From Streptomyces sp. P9-A4 (GTDB lineage: Bacteria > Actinomycetota > Actinomycetes > Streptomycetales > Streptomycetaceae): a stretch of DNA of 64,000 nucleotides. Positions 7,631-15,419 of this stretch are shown here, piece after piece. A program made the position numbers and the translations under genes. The first letter of the stretch is position 1, and the number at the start of each line of letters is the position of its first letter. The stretch covers positions 4,598,501-4,662,500 of the forward strand of contig NZ_JAZIFY010000001.1 of assembly GCF_036634195.1 (NCBI RefSeq). Reading direction: 5' to 3'. Below the pieces are notes generated by a model. It was given only the letters and a program-made list of their open reading frames with translations, did no database searches and was not told where the DNA came from.

Positions 7631-9538
7631 CTACGGGGTGCCCGGAGCGCCCGGGTCCGGTGCCGGTCCCGCGAGCTCGGCTCCCATCGCCGCGCGCAGC
7701 CGGAGCGTCGAGACCAGCCGCTGGAACGCCTCGGACCAGTAGCCGCCCGCGCCCGGGGAGACGTCCTCCGCCTCGTCCGGCCGGGCCGTCAGGGACTCCA
7801 GCTGCCGGGCCGCCTCCGGGGCGAGGCAGCGCTCGGCGAGACCCATCACCCCGCTGAAGCTCCACGGGTAACTGCCCGCGTCCCGCGCGATGTCGAGCGC
7901 GTCGACCACCGCGCCGCCGAGCGGCTCCGCCCACGGCACCTCACACACGCCGAGCAGCTGGAACGCCTCCGACAGACCGTGCGCGGCGACGAACGAGGCG
8001 ACCCAGCACGCCCGTTCCTCCGGGGGCAGCGTCGACAGGAGCTGGGCCCGCTCCGCGAGCGACGACGTGCCGGGGCCCGTCGCGGGCGGGGCCGACGGCG
8101 CACCGAGCAGCGCGCGCGACCAGGCCGCGTCCCGCTGCCGTACGGCCGCCCTGCACCAGGCCGCGTGCAGTTCGGCCTGCCAGTCGTCACCGACCGGCAG
8201 CGCCACGATCTCCTCCGGGCCGCGCCCCCCGAACCGGGGCGGCCAGCAGGACAGCGGGGCCGCCTCGACGAGCTGGCCCAGCCACCAGGAGCGCTCGCCG
8301 CGCCCCGCCGGGGGCGTCGCCACCAGGCCGTCCCGCTCCATGGCCGTATCGCATTCGTGCGGGGCCTCGACGGTGACCGTCGGCGTCTCGGCGGTCCGGT
8401 CGAGACCGACGCACGAGACGGCACGGCCGGCCATCCGGCCGGCGAGGGCCGAGGCCGGCAGGGCCGACAGCAGCTCGGCCGCGGTGGCCCGGACGTTGCG
8501 GCTGCGGTCGCCCAGGGCCGCTTCGAGGAATTCCTCGTCCGCGTCGGAGAGTCCGCCCCGCAGCGAGTCCAGGAACATCAGCCGGTCCTCCGCCCGCTCG
8601 GCGGGCCAGGTGGACGCGAGCAGGGCGAGCCCGGCGGCCGGGTCCTCGGCGCGTACGGCGGCGAGCAGGGCGACCCGCTCGGCGAACAGGCCCTCGTCCC
8701 ACAGGGTGCGTACGCCCTCCGGGTCGCGGGGGTCCGGGAGCGCGCCGCCCGCACCCGCACCCCGCAGCGCGAACCGCCACTCGGGGTTGAGCCGGGCCAG
8801 CCACAGACCGCGGGGCCCGGCCAGCCGGAGGGCCTGGGGGCGCAGATCGGTGCGGGCGCGGGCCGCGTCGAGGAGAGCGGGCAGGGAGGCGGCCGGTGCC
8901 TTGTATCCGTGCCGGTTGGCGAGTGTCAGCCACTGGGGGAGCAGCTCGGCGAGGTCGGGAGCGGCCCCGCGCCGTCCGGCCGGGGAGGCCGCGGCCCGGC
9001 CGGCGAGCAACTGGTCGAGCCGCCGCCTCGCCGCCTCGGGCAGCGTCCCGCGCGGGTCCTCGGGCGACGGCTGCGGCGGCGGCGCGGCGGACCCGGGGCG
9101 CAGGCCCGCCCTGCGCCGTACGGTGTGCAGCGCGGCGGCGTCGAGCAGGGCCCCCGGCAGCTCGCCGCCGGACACTCCGGCGAGCCCGGCCACTCCGGCG
9201 GGAGTGCGCCGGTCCGTGCCGAGCAGCGCGGAGGTGACGAGCTCCTCCCAGAGGGCGTCCTCGGCTGGGGGGCCGGGCTGGGTGGGGCGGCCGTTGTCCG
9301 AGCCACGGGCGTCGTCCGCGCCCTGGTCGTCGTCCGGCCCACGGCTGCCGTTCGCGCCCTGGTCGTCGTCCGTGCCACGGCTGCCGTTCGCGCCCTGGTC
9401 GTCGTCCGGCCCACGGCTGTCGTTCGCGTCGCGGCTGCCGTCCGCGCCGCGGTCGGCGTCCGCGCCCGCCTCGGCGGTGGCGGTGAGAAGCGTGCCGTCG
9501 GGGGTCGTCGTGTCCGTCTCCATCGGGGTCGTCTCCAT
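7631..9538 (-). CDS. DUF5691 family protein with HEAT-like segment
   Basis: A 635-residue protein of unknown function, recognised as the DUF5691 family that sits beside SWIM and MoxR/VWA genes in actinobacteria. The core starts near residue 85 (ALWEELVTSALLGTDRRTP). The middle contains repeated amphipathic helices such as DEEFLEAALGDRSRNVRATAAELLSALP, which read as HEAT-like. No catalytic motif is seen. The N-terminus holds a 12-residue repeat rich in D, Q, G, N, S and R. ATG 9538 is preferred because GGAGGA lies 5 bases before it; the frame is open further up to ATG 9763, which overlaps the SWIM stop as ATGA. It is probably co-transcribed with the SWIM gene. A cytoplasmic scaffold role is possible but not shown. 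Confidence 0.8.
   Translation of the reverse strand: METTPMETDTTTPDGTLLTATAEAGADADRGADGSRDANDSRGPDDDQGANGSRGTDDDQGANGSRGPDDDQGADDARGSDNGRPTQPGPPAEDALWEELVTSALLGTDRRTPAGVAGLAGVSGGELPGALLDAAALHTVRRRAGLRPGSAAPPPQPSPEDPRGTLPEAARRRLDQLLAGRAAASPAGRRGAAPDLAELLPQWLTLANRHGYKAPAASLPALLDAARARTDLRPQALRLAGPRGLWLARLNPEWRFALRGAGAGGALPDPRDPEGVRTLWDEGLFAERVALLAAVRAEDPAAGLALLASTWPAERAEDRLMFLDSLRGGLSDADEEFLEAALGDRSRNVRATAAELLSALPASALAGRMAGRAVSCVGLDRTAETPTVTVEAPHECDTAMERDGLVATPPAGRGERSWWLGQLVEAAPLSCWPPRFGGRGPEEIVALPVGDDWQAELHAAWCRAAVRQRDAAWSRALLGAPSAPPATGPGTSSLAERAQLLSTLPPEERACWVASFVAAHGLSEAFQLLGVCEVPWAEPLGGAVVDALDIARDAGSYPWSFSGVMGLAERCLAPEAARQLESLTARPDEAEDVSPGAGGYWSEAFQRLVSTLRLRAAMGAELAGPAPDPGAPGTP
9319..9426 (-). 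repeat. Three tandem copies of a 36-bp unit inside the DUF5691 gene
   Basis: Units at 9319-9354, 9355-9390 and 9391-9426 begin CGCCCTGGTCGTCGTCC and differ at only a few positions. Each encodes 12 residues close to GANGSRGPDDDQ. The unit is a multiple of three, so copy-number change would keep the frame. A more degenerate half-unit lies on each side. Confidence 0.9.
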
Positions 9539-9579
9539 CGAGGTCCTCCGGTCGGTCGGCGGGCGGTGGTCGTCGCTCA

Positions 9580-9735
9580 GGGGAGTCGAGGGGGTCGAGT
9601 GGGTCGCCCGAGGCGGACGGGTCGCCTGAGGCGGACGGATTGCCTGAGGCGGGCGGATTGCCTGGGTCGAGTGGGTTGTCAGAGGCGGGCGGATTGCCTG
9701 GGTCGAGCAGGTCGTCTGAGGCGAGCGGGTCGCGG
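9580..9735 (-). repeat. Tandem ~18-bp repeats between the SWIM and DUF5691 genes
   Basis: The region repeats units such as GGCGGACGGATTGCCTGA and GGCGGGCGGATTGCCTGG, in places interrupted by TCGAGTGGGT. It occupies most of the 225 bases between the SWIM stop (9760) and the favoured DUF5691 start (9538). Read in the DUF5691 frame it would code QAIRPP-type hexapeptides, so it is either an extended N-terminus or a repetitive untranslated spacer. Confidence 0.8.
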
Positions 9736-9759
9736 GAGCCCCGGGAGCCGTACGAGGGG

Positions 9760-11106
9760 TCATACGAGAGGGACCGTCTCGTCCGGGGTCTCCGGGGCCC
9801 AGGCGGCCAGCGGTGCGAAGCCGCGGTGCCCGCACTCGCCGAAGACCGTCAGCGGCCCGCCCCCCGACAGGGCGACGAGGCGCCAGAGGCCCGACCGGGA
9901 CTGGGCGGTGGGCGTCAGGGGCAGGGCCTCCCGGCCGTCCGCGTCGGCGAGCTGCCAGCCGTACTCCGCGCGCGTGGGGACCACCCCGCTCAGCGTCACG
10001 GGCCAGGAGTCCAGCCACGGGTCCTCCCGCAGCGCCCGGCCGTACGCGTCGAGCGCCGCGCCCACGGGTCCGCCCGGCGGTGGCACGGCGGACGAGGCGA
10101 CCGGCACGAAGTGCTCGCCCGGCTCGGCCCGCAGCTGGCCGGAGCCCGCGTACGGGGTCAGCTCGCCGTCGAGCACCGCGCCCACCGGGAGCGCGAGCCG
10201 GGGCGGGCGGCCGGCGGCTCCGTAGGACAGCAGGAGTACGGTGCGCCCGCTCGTCGTGCCGTGCAGCCAGATGCGCCGGGTGGTCAGCCGGGCGTCGCCC
10301 GCGTCGTACTGCGCGAGGACGTGCCACCGGTCGCGCACCGCGGCGCCCTCGGCCGGGGCGGCCAGCCCGACCCGGGTCCGCACCGTCGTCGCGAACGGCG
10401 CGGGCAGCCGGTCGGCGCCCAGCCAGGCGCGGTCGAGGAGATGGGTCAGCGCGCACTCCTCGAGGAGCCGCACCGGCCAGCCAGGGCCCGAGCCCGGTAT
10501 CGCCCCCAACTCCCGCACCCGGCCCGCGAGGCCCGGCGCCTGGGCGTCCACCATGCGGGCCGCCGTCTCGTCCCACTGTCCGTACCCCGAGCGCTCCGCC
10601 GCCGCCAGGCCCCCGCGCAGCAGATCGGCGAGCCGCCGCTCCAACTCCTGTGCTCCCGAGGTGATCCGGGCGGCCCTGCGCTCGGACCTGCGGCGCGCCG
10701 CCTCCGGGTCCGCGGGGGCTCCGGCATCGCCCTCGGCCCGGCGGGCCGCCGCGCTCGCGGCGCGCCCGCGACGGCCTTCGAGCCATGTCGCGGCCCAGTC
10801 GGGCGCGGTGGCCTCCTCGGCCGCCGTCGTGTCCGAGGCCTGGAGGAGCAGCAGGCCGAGCGCGTGCTTGCAGGGGAACTTCCGGCTCGGGCAACCGCAG
10901 TGGTAGGCGGGCCCGGTGGTGTCGACGACCGTCCGGTACGGCGTGCGTCCGCTGCCCTTGCACAGGCCCCAGACGGCGCCCTCCGCGCGCCCCGTACCGG
11001 ACCACGGTCCGGCCGTGCCCAGCTTGCTTCCCGCTCTGCGCGACGCCTCGTCAGGAGCCAGTGCAAGCACCTGCTCGGCCGTCCAGCGCACCCCCATGGC
11101 ATTCAT
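9760..11106 (-). CDS. SWIM zinc-finger protein
   Basis: A 448-residue protein with a SWIM zinc finger near the N-terminus: Cys70, Cys72, Cys79 and His81 form CxCx6CxH (in YHCGCPSRKFPCKHALGLLLL). SWIM domains bind DNA or proteins. The rest is a helical region with conserved blocks around RLADLLRGGLAAAERSGYGQWDE-type sequence and WHVLAQYDAGDARL, with no enzyme motif seen. ATG 11106 is followed three codons later by ATG 11097; either may be used and neither has a strong ribosome-binding site. The stop overlaps an upstream DUF5691 ATG as ATGA. It is divergent from a small lipoprotein gene and, 0.6 kb beyond that, the MoxR/DUF5682/VWA operon. The protein likely works with that operon; this is inferred from recurring neighbourhood. 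Confidence 0.85.
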   Translation of the reverse strand: MNAMGVRWTAEQVLALAPDEASRRAGSKLGTAGPWSGTGRAEGAVWGLCKGSGRTPYRTVVDTTGPAYHCGCPSRKFPCKHALGLLLLQASDTTAAEEATAPDWAATWLEGRRGRAASAAARRAEGDAGAPADPEAARRRSERRAARITSGAQELERRLADLLRGGLAAAERSGYGQWDETAARMVDAQAPGLAGRVRELGAIPGSGPGWPVRLLEECALTHLLDRAWLGADRLPAPFATTVRTRVGLAAPAEGAAVRDRWHVLAQYDAGDARLTTRRIWLHGTTSGRTVLLLSYGAAGRPPRLALPVGAVLDGELTPYAGSGQLRAEPGEHFVPVASSAVPPPGGPVGAALDAYGRALREDPWLDSWPVTLSGVVPTRAEYGWQLADADGREALPLTPTAQSRSGLWRLVALSGGGPLTVFGECGHRGFAPLAAWAPETPDETVPLV

Positions 11107-11254
11107 GTCCCCGACGGTAGGGGGCGGCACTGACAACGCCCCTGGCCTGGGAGTTGGCCGGTGGGGGAGGGCTCGGGGAAGATTTGACTTTGCCATCTCT
11201 TTAAGGTTGCCTGCGCGGACCGACCATTCACACCACGCGTCCAGGGGGACCCCC

Positions 11255-11668
11255 ATGAAGCGCACCGTCCGCACCGCCGTCTCGGCCCTCGCCGTCACCG
11301 GTCTCGCCCTCGGCCTCGGCGCCTGCTCGGAGGCCGCGGAGAAGGCCGCCGACCAGGTCGACAAGTCCGTGAACGAGTCCTACGAGGTCACCTACGAGGT
11401 CACCGGCAAGGCCGTCGAGTCCATCGACTACCACGCCGGTGACGGCACCGCGATGGCGCCGAAGGTCGAGTCGGAGAAGAAGCCCGCGACGCCGTGGAAG
11501 AAGACGGTGAAGCTGAAGGGCATCATGCCGCCGGCCGTCATGCCGATCTCGCTCGACCCCGCCGACCTCACCTGCAAGATCGTCTACCAGGGCAAGGTCA
11601 TCAAGGAGGCCAAGGCCGAGCAGGCGATGGCCGGCGGCTGCGTCGCCGTCTCCCCCATCGTGGGCTGA
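11255..11668 (+). CDS. Small MmpS-like lipoprotein
   Basis: A 137-residue secreted protein with a basic start, a hydrophobic segment and a lipobox LGAC (around residue 25), so it should be lipid-anchored outside the membrane. The mature part has two VTYEVTGKA-like beta segments, a PWKKTVKLKG segment and a near-C-terminal Cys pair (TCKIV and GGCVAV) that could form a disulphide. This pattern resembles the MmpS/transport-accessory fold of actinobacteria; no mmpL transporter is adjacent. ATG 11255 follows CCAGGGGGACCCCC. It sits between the divergent SWIM arm and the MoxR arm and may simply be a neighbour. Confidence 0.75.
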   Translation: MKRTVRTAVSALAVTGLALGLGACSEAAEKAADQVDKSVNESYEVTYEVTGKAVESIDYHAGDGTAMAPKVESEKKPATPWKKTVKLKGIMPPAVMPISLDPADLTCKIVYQGKVIKEAKAEQAMAGGCVAVSPIVG

Positions 11669-11775
11669 CGCCCCCTCACCCCTCCAACCGGCCCTGACCA
11701 GCGGTGACATCCGATTGTCAGTGGCATGGTGCACGGTGGATCACACAGCAGGTCGAACGATCTGGAGGGGGATCC

Positions 11776-12933
11776 ATGCCCGTGCCCGAAACCATCGCGA
11801 AGCCCGGTTCCGGTGTCGAGACGGACACCGGAACGGGGCGGCCGCAGGCCACCGCAGAGGCCCTGTGGCCGCACGCCGAGCACGCCTTCGCCGACGAACT
11901 CACCGCGCTCGCCGCGGCCGACGACCGGCCGCGCCCCGCCCGCTGGCGCCTCTCGCCGTGGGCCGTCGCCACCTATCTCCTCGGCGGCACCCTCCCCGAC
12001 GGGACGGTGATCACGCCCAAGTACGTGGGGCCGCGCCGCATCGTGGAGGTCGCCGTCACCACGCTCGCCACCGACCGGGCGCTGCTGCTGCTCGGCGTGC
12101 CCGGCACCGCCAAGACCTGGGTCTCCGAGCACCTCGCCGCCGCCGTCAGCGGCGACTCCACCCTCCTCGTCCAGGGCACCGCGGGCACTCCCGAGGAGGC
12201 CATCCGGTACGGCTGGAACTACGCCCAGCTCCTCGCCCACGGCCCCAGCCGCGACGCGCTCGTGCCCAGCCCCGTCATGCGCGCCATGTCCCAGGGCATG
12301 ACGGCCCGGGTCGAAGAACTCACCCGGATCCCCGCCGACGTGCAGGACACGCTCATCACGATCCTGTCCGAGAAGACCCTGCCCGTCCCCGAACTGGGCC
12401 AGGAGGTCCAGGCCGTCCCCGGCTTCAACCTGATCGCCACGGCCAACGACCGCGACCGCGGTGTCAACGAACTCTCCAGCGCGCTGCGCCGCCGCTTCAA
12501 CACGGTCGTCCTGCCGCTGCCCGCGACCCCCGAGGCCGAGGTCGACATCGTCGCCCGCCGCGTCGAGCAGCTCGGGCGCTCCCTGGAGCTGCCGGCCGTC
12601 CCGGAGGGGGTGGAGGAGATCCGCCGGGTCGTCACCGTCTTCCGCGAGCTGCGGGACGGGGTCACCACGGACGGGCGGACCCGGGTCAAGTCGCCCTCGG
12701 GGACGCTGTCCACCGCCGAGGCGATCTCCGTCGTGACCGGCGGACTCGCCCTCGCCGCCCACTTCGGCGACGGGGTCCTGCGCCCCGCGGACATCGCGGC
12801 GGGCATCCTCGGCGCGGTCGTCCGCGACCCGGCGGCCGACCGGGTCGTCTGGCAGGAGTACCTGGAGACGGTGGTCAGGGAGAGAGACGGCTGGAAGGAC
12901 TTCTACCGCGCCTGCCGCGAGGTGAGCGCATGA
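11776..12933 (+). CDS. MoxR-type AAA+ ATPase
   Basis: A 385-residue AAA+ ATPase of the MoxR/chelatase clade. Walker A is GVPGTAKT with Lys113; sensor-like and arginine-finger segments follow (NLIATANDRDRGVNELSSALRRRF). MoxR ATPases act with VWA-domain partners to remodel proteins or insert cofactors, and a VWA gene ends this operon. ATG 11776 is preceded by TGGAGGGGGATCC, a good ribosome-binding site. The stop overlaps the next start as ATGA at 12930-12933. The client protein is unknown. A magnesium- or cobalt-chelatase role is less likely because the other partners (DUF5682, SWIM, DUF5691) are not chelatase subunits. Confidence 0.9.
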   Translation: MPVPETIAKPGSGVETDTGTGRPQATAEALWPHAEHAFADELTALAAADDRPRPARWRLSPWAVATYLLGGTLPDGTVITPKYVGPRRIVEVAVTTLATDRALLLLGVPGTAKTWVSEHLAAAVSGDSTLLVQGTAGTPEEAIRYGWNYAQLLAHGPSRDALVPSPVMRAMSQGMTARVEELTRIPADVQDTLITILSEKTLPVPELGQEVQAVPGFNLIATANDRDRGVNELSSALRRRFNTVVLPLPATPEAEVDIVARRVEQLGRSLELPAVPEGVEEIRRVVTVFRELRDGVTTDGRTRVKSPSGTLSTAEAISVVTGGLALAAHFGDGVLRPADIAAGILGAVVRDPAADRVVWQEYLETVVRERDGWKDFYRACREVSA

Positions 12934-15419
12934 CGGCCGCTGCCGCGGTCACCGGGGCGGACCGGGGGCGCGGGTCCGGGGGTGTCGAAGGCGGGCGGAC
13001 GCCGGAGTCCGTCCCGGCCGCCGGGGGCGAGCGCGGTTCCGGTCCGGGTCCGGAGGCCAGGACGTCCGTCCCGGCCGCCGGCGCCGGGCGGGCTCGCGGG
13101 TCCGGGGGTGCCGGTGGGCCGCTCGTGCTCGGGGTGCGGCATCACGGGCCCGGGTCGGCGCGTGGGGTGCGGGCCGCGCTGGACGCGGAGAAGCCCGCCG
13201 TGGTGCTCGTCGAGGGGCCCGCCGAGGCCGACGCCCTCGTGGCGCTCGCCGGGGACCCCGCCATGCGCCCGCCGGTCGCGCTGCTCGCCCACGCCGTGGA
13301 CGACCCCGGCCGGGCCGCGTTCTGGCCGATGGCCGAGTTCTCGCCCGAGTGGGTCGCGATCCGCTGGGCCCTCGACCGGGGCGCAGCCGTCCGCTTCATC
13401 GACCTGCCCGCCGCCCACACCCTTGCCGCCGCCGACCCCACCTGGGACGACGGGGAGGAAGAGGTCTCCGGGAGCGGCCTGCGGATCGACCCGGTCGCCG
13501 AACTCGCCGGAACCGCCGGGTACGAGGACGCCGAGCGCTGGTGGGAGGACGTCGTCGAACTGCGCGGCGACGCCGACCCCACCGCCCCGTTCGAGGCGCT
13601 CGCCGAGGCCATGGGCGCGCTCCGCGAGGCGTACGGGCACGGCGGCCACCCCCGCGACCTGGTCCGCGAGGCGTACATGCGGCTCCAGCTCCGTACCGCC
13701 CGCAAGGAGTTCGGCGAGGCCGTCGCCGTCGTCTGCGGCGCCTGGCACGTCCCCGCCCTCACCCGGCGGACCACCGTCGCCGCCGACCGGGCCCTCCTCA
13801 AGGGCCTGCCCAAGGTGAAGACCGAGATGACCTGGGTTCCCTGGACCCACCGCAGGCTCGCCCGCCGCTCGGGGTACGGCGCGGGCATCGAAGCGCCCGG
13901 CTGGTACGCCCACCTCTTCGCCGCCCCCGACCGGCCCGTCGAGCGCTGGATGACCAAGGTCGCCGGACTCCTCAGGGCCGAGGACCACCTCGTCTCCTCC
14001 GCCCATGTCATCGAGGCCGTCAGGCTCGCCGACACCCTGGCCGCGCTGCGCGGCCGGCCGCTGCCCGGACTCGACGAGACGACCGACGCCGTCCGCGCGG
14101 TCCTCTGCGAGGGCTCCGACATCCCGCTCGACCTCGTCCGGGACCGGCTCGTCGTCGGCGACGTCCTCGGCGAGGTCCCGGACGGCGCCCCCGCCGTCCC
14201 CCTCCAGCGCGACCTGGCCCGCCGTCAGCGCACCCTGCGCCTCAAGCCCGAGGCGCACGAGCGTGAGCTCGACCTCGACCTCCGCAAGGAGACGGACGGC
14301 GAGCGCAGCCGTCTGCTGCACCGGCTGCGGCTCCTCGGCGTCGACTGGGGCACACCGGCCGCCGGCCGCTCCGGCACCGGCACGTTCCGGGAGGGCTGGC
14401 GGCTGCGGTGGGAGCCCGAGCTGCACGTCCAGGTCGCCGAGGCCGGTGTCTGGGGCACCACCGTCGGGGCGGCCGCCACCGCCAGGGCCCGCTCCCGGGC
14501 CCTGGCGGCGACCGGCCTCGCCGACATCACCGCCCTCGCCGAGCAGTGCCTGCTCGCCGGGCTCGCCGACGCGCTGCCCGTCGTGATGCGGGCGCTCGCC
14601 GACCGGGCCGCGCTCGACACCGACGTCGCCCACCTCGCCCAGGCCCTCCCGGCCCTCGCCCGCTCCCTGCGCTACGGCGACGTGCGGGGCACCGACACGG
14701 CGGCCCTGGCCGAGGTCGCCGCCGGACTCGCCGAGCGGATCTGCGTCGGCCTGCCGCCCGCCTGCGCGGGACTCGACGCCGACGCGGCCGGTGCCATGCG
14801 CGAGCGGATCGACGAGGTGCACCGGTCCCTCGGCCTGCTGCCCGGCGCGGACCGGCTGACCGAGCGCTGGGCGGGCGTCCTGAGGCGCCTCGCGGACCGC
14901 GACCGGATACCGGGCGTCCTGCGGGGGCGGGCCGCCCGGCTCCTCCTGGACGAGGGGCGGCTCGCCGAGGACGAGGCGGCCCTGCTGATGAGCCGGGCCC
15001 TGTCGCCCGGCACCCCGCCGCCCGACGCCGCCGCCTGGATCGACGGCTTCGTCGGCGGCGCGTCCGGCGGGGGACTGCTCCTCGTCCACGACGAGCGGCT
15101 CCTCGGTCTGGTCGACGGCTGGCTCACGGGCGTTCCCGTCGAGGCGTTCACCGATGTCCTGCCGCTGCTCCGTCGGACCTTCTCCGGGTACGAGCCGGGG
15201 GTACGCCGCACCCTCGGCGAGCTGGTCGCCCGCGGGCCGGGCACCGGCGGCGCCGGGCACGCCACGCCGGGCACACCGGGCTTCGCCCCGACGCTCGACC
15301 GGGAGCGGGCCGACGCCGTCCTGCCGCTCCTCCACCTCGTCCTCGGCCCGGACCCCGTACTCGACCCGGACCCCGTACCCGGCTCGCACCTCGTTTCCGG
15401 CAAGGAGGCCCCCGTATGA
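12930..15419 (+). CDS. DUF5682 family protein, TraB/Tiki-like N-terminal motifs
   Basis: An 829-residue protein of unknown function. After a ~60-residue Gly/Pro-rich tail, residues about 64-110 read VLGVRHHGPGS (His71, His72), then a KPAVVLVEGPAEAD segment (Glu95). This order, a His after a GT/GVR turn, then a 'P..VLvE' strand, resembles the TraB/PrgY/Tiki and ChaN group, where His and Glu line a metal site; the link is my inference. The rest is long and helical, with several conserved His/Trp segments (AVVCGAWHVPAL). It starts at an ATGA overlap with the ATPase and ends at one with the VWA gene, so the three proteins should be made together. Confidence 0.85.
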   Translation: MTAAAAVTGADRGRGSGGVEGGRTPESVPAAGGERGSGPGPEARTSVPAAGAGRARGSGGAGGPLVLGVRHHGPGSARGVRAALDAEKPAVVLVEGPAEADALVALAGDPAMRPPVALLAHAVDDPGRAAFWPMAEFSPEWVAIRWALDRGAAVRFIDLPAAHTLAAADPTWDDGEEEVSGSGLRIDPVAELAGTAGYEDAERWWEDVVELRGDADPTAPFEALAEAMGALREAYGHGGHPRDLVREAYMRLQLRTARKEFGEAVAVVCGAWHVPALTRRTTVAADRALLKGLPKVKTEMTWVPWTHRRLARRSGYGAGIEAPGWYAHLFAAPDRPVERWMTKVAGLLRAEDHLVSSAHVIEAVRLADTLAALRGRPLPGLDETTDAVRAVLCEGSDIPLDLVRDRLVVGDVLGEVPDGAPAVPLQRDLARRQRTLRLKPEAHERELDLDLRKETDGERSRLLHRLRLLGVDWGTPAAGRSGTGTFREGWRLRWEPELHVQVAEAGVWGTTVGAAATARARSRALAATGLADITALAEQCLLAGLADALPVVMRALADRAALDTDVAHLAQALPALARSLRYGDVRGTDTAALAEVAAGLAERICVGLPPACAGLDADAAGAMRERIDEVHRSLGLLPGADRLTERWAGVLRRLADRDRIPGVLRGRAARLLLDEGRLAEDEAALLMSRALSPGTPPPDAAAWIDGFVGGASGGGLLLVHDERLLGLVDGWLTGVPVEAFTDVLPLLRRTFSGYEPGVRRTLGELVARGPGTGGAGHATPGTPGFAPTLDRERADAVLPLLHLVLGPDPVLDPDPVPGSHLVSGKEAPV

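Noticed and set aside
7631..11005. Single 1124-codon fusion of SWIM and DUF5691 regions
   Set aside because: The frame is open by chance through the repeat-rich junction; the SWIM zinc-finger motif is in a different frame, so there are two genes.
11107..11254. Iron-box (DmdR/IdeR) in TTTAAGGTTGCC stretch
   Set aside because: Only part of the TTAGGTTAGGC pattern is present and it is not palindromic.
12903..15389. 828-codon minus-strand open frame opposite the DUF5682 gene
   Set aside because: Antisense shadow caused by GC bias; the plus-strand frame has overlapping ATGA coupling and conserved family sequence.
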